A stretch of DNA of 17,306 bases from an uncultured Candidatus Saccharibacteria bacterium. GTDB taxonomy: Bacteria; Patescibacteriota; Saccharimonadia; Saccharimonadales; Saccharimonadaceae. The stretch covers positions 1 through 17,306 of the forward strand of contig CAKUZG010000014.1 in the NCBI GenBank assembly GCA_934717805.1. The letters run 5' to 3'. Shown in pieces: positions 13,958-17,306 of this stretch; the stretch's first letter is position 1; every line of letters starts with the position of its first letter. Position numbers and translations under genes: made by a program. A model generated the notes under the pieces. It saw only the letters and a list, made by a program, of their open reading frames with translations, ran no database searches and was not told where the DNA came from.

Positions 13958-15487
13958 TTATGAAAATAGAGTTTCAATTTTTGCGCCAAGTGAGTTTAAC
14001 CGCTCGGCAAAGTCTTCGTATCCACGATTGATGTTGTAGACGTCGCGCAAGGTTGAAACTCCTGGTGCGGCAAGCATTGCAATTAAAACAACAACACTCG
14101 GGCGAAGGGCACTTGGAGCAATAATATCGGCTGGCTTCCATTTTGTCGGACCAGAAATATAAACACGGTGGGGGTCAACGAGCTCAATTCTGGCATTTAA
14201 TTTTGAGAGTTCTGTAAAATAAATCGCACGATTTTCGTAGCTCCAGTCATGAACTAGAGTTCTACCTTCTGCAACTGTGGCAATTAAGCCCAGAAAAGGT
14301 AAATTATCCATGTTTATCCCAGGGAAAGGTAGGGCGTGCAATTTGTCTTTTGCAGCGTGTAATTTTGATTTTTTAACGGTAATATCAACCAAACGAGTTT
14401 TTTTATTTTTCGAAAGATATTCGGGGCTAATTTCGAATTTTGCGCCCATTTGTTCAAGCGTTGCGAGTTCAAGTTCGTTGAATTCAATAGATGCGCGTTT
14501 AATAGTAATTTCTGAATTTGTCACTAGAGCAACAGCAACAAATGTAATAGATTCAATCGGGTCTTCGCTAACATAATACTCGACATCTTTATTGATTTTA
14601 TCTACCCCGTGAATTATTAATGTTGTAGTACCGATTCCTTCAATTTTAACACCTAGATTTTCTAAAAAGAAACACAAATCTTGAACCATATAGTTTGGAC
14701 TAGCATTACGAATAGTAATTTTTTGCCCTGAAAGCGCAGCGGCCATAATTATATTTTCGGTAGTCGTATCGCCACGTTCAGTTAAAAGAATAGCTTTTTT
14801 AACCTTTTTGGGTTCATTTATGACATCGTAATAATCTGTTTCTGCAACGATATTTGCCCCAAAATGCTTAAGGCCAGCAAGATGTGGTTCAACGGTTCTG
14901 GTTCCAAGATTGCAGCCACCCGAAAAAGGAATTTTAAAATTAGAATATTGATGTAAGAGCGGTCCAAAAAACATTAAAATACTACGAGTTCTCTTGGCTG
15001 AATCAATATTCATGTTTTCGAAATTTAATTCATTTGGTGGTATAATTTCTAGATCGTTAGAATTGTTTAACCATTTTGTTTTGACGCCGATTGAATTTAA
15101 AACTTCAAGGATTCTATTAACTTCTTCGATTTTTGCAACATGGCGAAGAGTGGTTTTTCCTTTGTTTAGAAGGGAAGCGCAAAGTAATCCAACTGCAGCA
15201 TTTTTTGAAGTTTTAACTTCAATCTCTCCAGAAAGCTCGCGACCGCCATGAACTCGAAAATTGGTTTTTTTCTGAGAATTAACAGATATAATTTCACTAG
15301 AAAGTTCCTCTGAAATACGTGCAAGCATTTCAACGGTGATATTTTGTTTGCCACTTTCGATACGATTTATCGCACTTTGTGACGTACCAATTTTTTCGGC
15401 TAATTCAGCTTGGGTTAGGTTTTGGTGAAGTCGATATTCTTGAATTAATTGACCGATTTTTTCTAGGTAGGATTGCTCATTGTTCAT
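13958..15487 (-). CDS. murA: UDP-GlcNAc enolpyruvyl transferase (MurA) with N-terminal XRE HTH domain
   Basis: A 509-aa fusion. Residues 9-66 form a Cro/C1 (XRE) helix-turn-helix: LTQAELAEKIGTSQSAINRI followed by ESGK. Residues about 76-509 form an EPT-fold MurA, the first committed step of peptidoglycan synthesis (transfer of enolpyruvate from PEP to UDP-GlcNAc). MurA residues are kept: SKNAA (Lys95-Asn96), Arg near 168, catalytic Cys192 in SGGCNLGTRTVE (E. coli Cys115), Asp394 in PFPGINMDN (Asp305) and Arg462 in SALRPS (Arg397). The enzyme therefore looks active, although Asp of the RPVD motif is Glu here. A typical MurA is about 420 aa, so the extra 75 residues are the HTH. ATG 15487 lacks a Shine-Dalgarno and is probably leaderless. 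An inverted repeat covers promoter and start, suggesting self-regulation. Confidence 0.93.
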   Translation of the reverse strand: MNNEQSYLEKIGQLIQEYRLHQNLTQAELAEKIGTSQSAINRIESGKQNITVEMLARISEELSSEIISVNSQKKTNFRVHGGRELSGEIEVKTSKNAAVGLLCASLLNKGKTTLRHVAKIEEVNRILEVLNSIGVKTKWLNNSNDLEIIPPNELNFENMNIDSAKRTRSILMFFGPLLHQYSNFKIPFSGGCNLGTRTVEPHLAGLKHFGANIVAETDYYDVINEPKKVKKAILLTERGDTTTENIIMAAALSGQKITIRNASPNYMVQDLCFFLENLGVKIEGIGTTTLIIHGVDKINKDVEYYVSEDPIESITFVAVALVTNSEITIKRASIEFNELELATLEQMGAKFEISPEYLSKNKKTRLVDITVKKSKLHAAKDKLHALPFPGINMDNLPFLGLIATVAEGRTLVHDWSYENRAIYFTELSKLNARIELVDPHRVYISGPTKWKPADIIAPSALRPSVVVLIAMLAAPGVSTLRDVYNINRGYEDFAERLNSLGAKIETLFS

Positions 15488-15509
15488 AATAGAATTATAC
15501 TACTTATGA
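15484..15509. repeat. Inverted repeat over the murA promoter and start codon
   Basis: TCATAA (15484-15489) and TTATGA (15504-15509) are 6-bp arms with 20 bp between their starts, about two helix turns. They flank the -10 box, and one arm includes the start codon. This is a candidate operator for the XRE domain of the same gene; binding is inference. Confidence 0.45.
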
Positions 15510-15523
15510 TATAAAAAACGCAA
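15494..15523 (-). promoter_or_regulatory. Promoter of XRE-murA, predicted leaderless
   Basis: On the minus strand: TTGCGT (15518-15523), 18-bp spacer, TATAAT (15494-15499). The predicted transcription start coincides with the A of ATG 15487. Confidence 0.7.
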
Positions 15524-15538
15524 GTACTTTTTGAGATT

Positions 15539-15567
15539 TTGTATTTAAATATTAACTGTGATAAAAT
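15539..15567 (+). promoter_or_regulatory. Tentative promoter of glyA
   Basis: TTGTAT (15539-15544), 17-bp spacer, TAAAAT (15562-15567). A TATAGT at 15578-15583 is an alternative -10 without a good -35. The leader of about 55-65 nt shows no stable structure by eye. Confidence 0.3.
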
Positions 15568-15638
15568 GTGAGAATGGTATAGTGATGTTTTTATACTAGT
15601 TTTGTGTTTAGAAATACTTTAAATAAAAGGAGATTTTT

Positions 15639-16910
15639 ATGTTTGATGAAAAAATTTTTGATGCAATCGAAAGTGAAGAACATCGCCAACGCGAAGGCTT
15701 AGAGCTGATTCCAAGCGAAAATTATGTTTCAAGAGAGGTTTTAGCGGCTCTTGGATCTGTTCTAACAAATAAATATTCTGAAGGCTATCCTGGAAGAAGA
15801 TATTATGGAGGTCAGGAAAATACAGATATTATTGAATCTTTAGCAATTGCACGCGCTAAAAAGCTTTTTAAATGCGACCATGCAAATGTTCAACCTCATA
15901 GTGGAGCGAATGCAAATGAAGCAGTTTATAATGCTTGGCTGGAGGTTGGCGATACTGTTCTTGGAATGGATTTGGCTCAAGGAGGCCATTTAACACATGG
16001 TTCACCAGTCACAAGAAGTGGAAAAATCTATAACTTTATACGATATGGTTTAGATGAAAATGGTGAAATAGATTATAATCAAATTGAAAAACTAGCCGAA
16101 AAGTATAAGCCTAAAATTATCCTTGTGGGGTTTTCGGCATATCCTGGCGAAATAGATTATGCTCGAATTTCGAAAATCGGTAAAAAATATGGTGCAATGT
16201 TGATGGCTGATATAGCTCATATTGCTGGATTAATTGCGGGTGGCGTTCTTGAAAACCCGTTTGACTATGGATTTAATGTAGTCACAACCACGACACATAA
16301 AACTCTGCGTGGTCCGCGTGGGGGAATGATCCTTTCGAATGGAAAAGTAGGAAATCCACTTAAAAAATCAGAAAAAAATCTTGAGAATTTACCAACTTTA
16401 ATTGATCGGAGCGTTTTTCCGGGAACGCAAGGTGGGCCACAGATGCATTCAATTGCAGCAAAAGCGGTTTCGTTTTATGAAGCCCTTCAACCAGAGTTTA
16501 AAAATTACGCCAATCAGGTTGTAAAAAACGCTAAAAAGCTAGCAGAAGAGCTTTCGAAAAGAGGCTTTAAACTTGTTACAGGAGGAACGAAGAATCACTT
16601 AATTTTAGTTGATGTTTATTCTAGTTTTGGAATTGATGGCAAAACTGCAGAACGCGCGATGGATAAAATTGGACTAACTTTAAACGCTAATTCAATTCCT
16701 AATGATAAATTACCAATGTTTACGCCGAGTGGCATTCGTTTGGGAACTCCAGCAATAACTTCTCGAGGTATGAAAGAGGAGCAAATGGAGCAAATTGCCG
16801 AATGGATGAGGTTTGCAATCGAAAATCGTGATAATCCTGAAAAACTTGCAAAAGCTAAAAAAGAAGTTGCTGATTTCGCAAGACTTTTCCCGTTGCCGAG
16901 CGATCTATAA
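15639..16910 (+). CDS. glyA: Serine hydroxymethyltransferase
   Basis: A 423-aa cytosolic PLP enzyme converting serine and tetrahydrofolate to glycine and methylene-tetrahydrofolate, the main one-carbon source for thymidylate. Length matches bacterial GlyA. Visible motifs: ELIPSENYVS near 22, the substrate-binding NKYSEGYPGRRYYGG (44-58), HSGANAN (87-93), ADIAHIAG (190-197) and TTTTHKTLRGPRGG with the PLP lysine at 221. The C-terminal RLGTPAITSRG, which contacts substrate carboxylate, is present. AAAGGAG lies about 6 nt before the ATG. It is divergent from murA. No hairpin follows the stop; the next promoter begins 3 bases later. Confidence 0.98.
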   Translation: MFDEKIFDAIESEEHRQREGLELIPSENYVSREVLAALGSVLTNKYSEGYPGRRYYGGQENTDIIESLAIARAKKLFKCDHANVQPHSGANANEAVYNAWLEVGDTVLGMDLAQGGHLTHGSPVTRSGKIYNFIRYGLDENGEIDYNQIEKLAEKYKPKIILVGFSAYPGEIDYARISKIGKKYGAMLMADIAHIAGLIAGGVLENPFDYGFNVVTTTTHKTLRGPRGGMILSNGKVGNPLKKSEKNLENLPTLIDRSVFPGTQGGPQMHSIAAKAVSFYEALQPEFKNYANQVVKNAKKLAEELSKRGFKLVTGGTKNHLILVDVYSSFGIDGKTAERAMDKIGLTLNANSIPNDKLPMFTPSGIRLGTPAITSRGMKEEQMEQIAEWMRFAIENRDNPEKLAKAKKEVADFARLFPLPSDL

Positions 16911-16913
16911 AAC

Positions 16914-16943
16914 TTGAATACAACAATTTTTCCATGATATAAT
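16914..16943 (+). promoter_or_regulatory. Promoter of the membrane glycosyltransferase gene
   Basis: TTGAAT (16914-16919), 18-bp spacer, TATAAT (16938-16943). The start is expected within about 3 nt of ATG 16953. No Shine-Dalgarno is present. Confidence 0.65.
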
Positions 16944-16952
16944 ATAAATAAT

Positions 16953-17306
16953 ATGAATAAAGTTTTTTCGAAAATAAGAAAATATCGTGCTATTTTTGTA
17001 TTACTTACGATTCTTTCGGGGTTTTTAACGATAGTTTTTTCTACAATTTCGAAAGCCTCTATTTGGTTTGATGAAGCTTTTTCGGCATACATAATTCGGT
17101 TTAATTTTGCAGATATTTGGCACTATACCTCTGTTGATGTTCATCCTCCTTTATATTATTTTTGCTTGAAAGTTTGGAGTTTAATTTTTGGTAAAAGTGA
17201 TTTAGCATTAAGAAGTATGTCGGCGCTTTTTGGCGTTTTGACAATTTTGGCAGCTTATTTTCTAATAAAACGACTTTTTAACAAGAAAACAGCATTGATA
17301 GCAAGT
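16953..17306 (+). CDS. GT-C family membrane glycosyltransferase, N-terminal part (3' end outside window)
   Basis: 118 codons are visible and the frame is open to the window end. There is an N-terminal membrane helix (about residues 14-32), then the loop WFDEAFSAYIIR (about 38-49) and DVHPPLYYFCLKVWS (about 61-75), then more hydrophobic helices. The DEA motif in the first outer loop, followed by HPPLYY at the next helix, is the pattern of GT39/PMT/ArnT-like enzymes that move a sugar from a lipid-phosphate donor outside the membrane. In this family the Asp of the first loop is catalytic. The acceptor is unknown; surface proteins or glycolipids are possible. It starts 42 bases after glyA from its own promoter. 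Confidence 0.82.
   Translation, partial: MNKVFSKIRKYRAIFVLLTILSGFLTIVFSTISKASIWFDEAFSAYIIRFNFADIWHYTSVDVHPPLYYFCLKVWSLIFGKSDLALRSMSALFGVLTILAAYFLIKRLFNKKTALIAS

Noticed and set aside
15568..15638. Riboswitch (glycine or folate type) in the glyA leader
   Set aside because: The leader is short and AT-rich with no paired core visible by eye.
1..17306. UGA-as-glycine genetic code
   Set aside because: TGA cleanly ends polA and the gene at 8934 at expected lengths, and no conserved motif needs an in-frame TGA.
1..17306. Insertion sequence, prophage or integrase
   Set aside because: No transposase, integrase or phage structural gene and no terminal repeats were found on either strand.

Overview
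The window is AT-rich and gene-dense. It has short intergenic gaps, several convergent gene pairs separated by hairpin terminators, and four tRNA genes that all encode their 3' CCA. The gene content (DNA polymerase I without proofreading residues, RNase Y, a membrane-anchored ClpC-like AAA+ protein, PilX-like pilin genes beside a Cys-rich secreted protein, an XRE-MurA fusion, SHMT) fits a Patescibacteria/CPR bacterium, most likely Candidatus Saccharibacteria (TM7). TGA ends at least two genes (polA and the small membrane gene at 8934) and Trp is read from TGG, so the UGA=Gly code of Gracilibacteria/Absconditabacteria does not apply. The taxon call rests on recognised protein character, not on a database search.

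Layout. 1-1895: 3' part of polA, whose reading frame runs in from outside the window. 1962-2897 (-): a secreted, C-terminally anchored stalk protein with a Ser/Thr/Pro repeat tract, transcribed divergently from a three-gene surface operon at 3099-7260 (+). That operon encodes a small one-TM protein, an 833-aa Cys-rich Sec-secreted protein and a 408-aa PilX-like minor pilin. 7302-8807 (-): RNase Y, convergent with that operon across a 32-bp palindromic terminator. 8934-11782 (+): a two-gene unit of a small membrane protein and a membrane-anchored double-AAA+ Clp-like protein with overlapping stop and start codons. 11835-12740 (-): tRNA-Lys, a FAM173-like membrane methyltransferase, tRNA-Arg and tRNA-Gly. 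12820-13926 (+): a basic low-complexity orphan, tRNA-His and a small helical orphan. 13958-15487 (-): MurA with an N-terminal XRE helix-turn-helix. 15639-16910 (+): glyA. 16953-17306 (+): the start of a GT-C membrane glycosyltransferase that runs off the end.

Possible joint roles. The 1962-7260 block looks like a cell-surface module: pilus tip or adhesin plus a stalk protein. In an epibiotic bacterium it could contact the host. It differs from the flanking housekeeping genes in word usage, with almost no TTCGAA. The rest is information processing, envelope and one-carbon metabolism.

Expression signals fall into two classes. Eight genes have a clear Shine-Dalgarno sequence. Four others (8934, 12820, 15487 minus, 16953) have a sigma70-type -10 box only about 6-10 bases before the ATG and no Shine-Dalgarno, so they are probably leaderless. 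A fifth gene (12475 minus) starts 7 nt after the CCA of tRNA-Arg. The items most worth following up are the Clp-like protein that has lost the pore-loop tyrosines of both rings, the XRE-MurA fusion with an inverted repeat over its own promoter, the pilus-tip candidate operon, and the leaderless start pattern.
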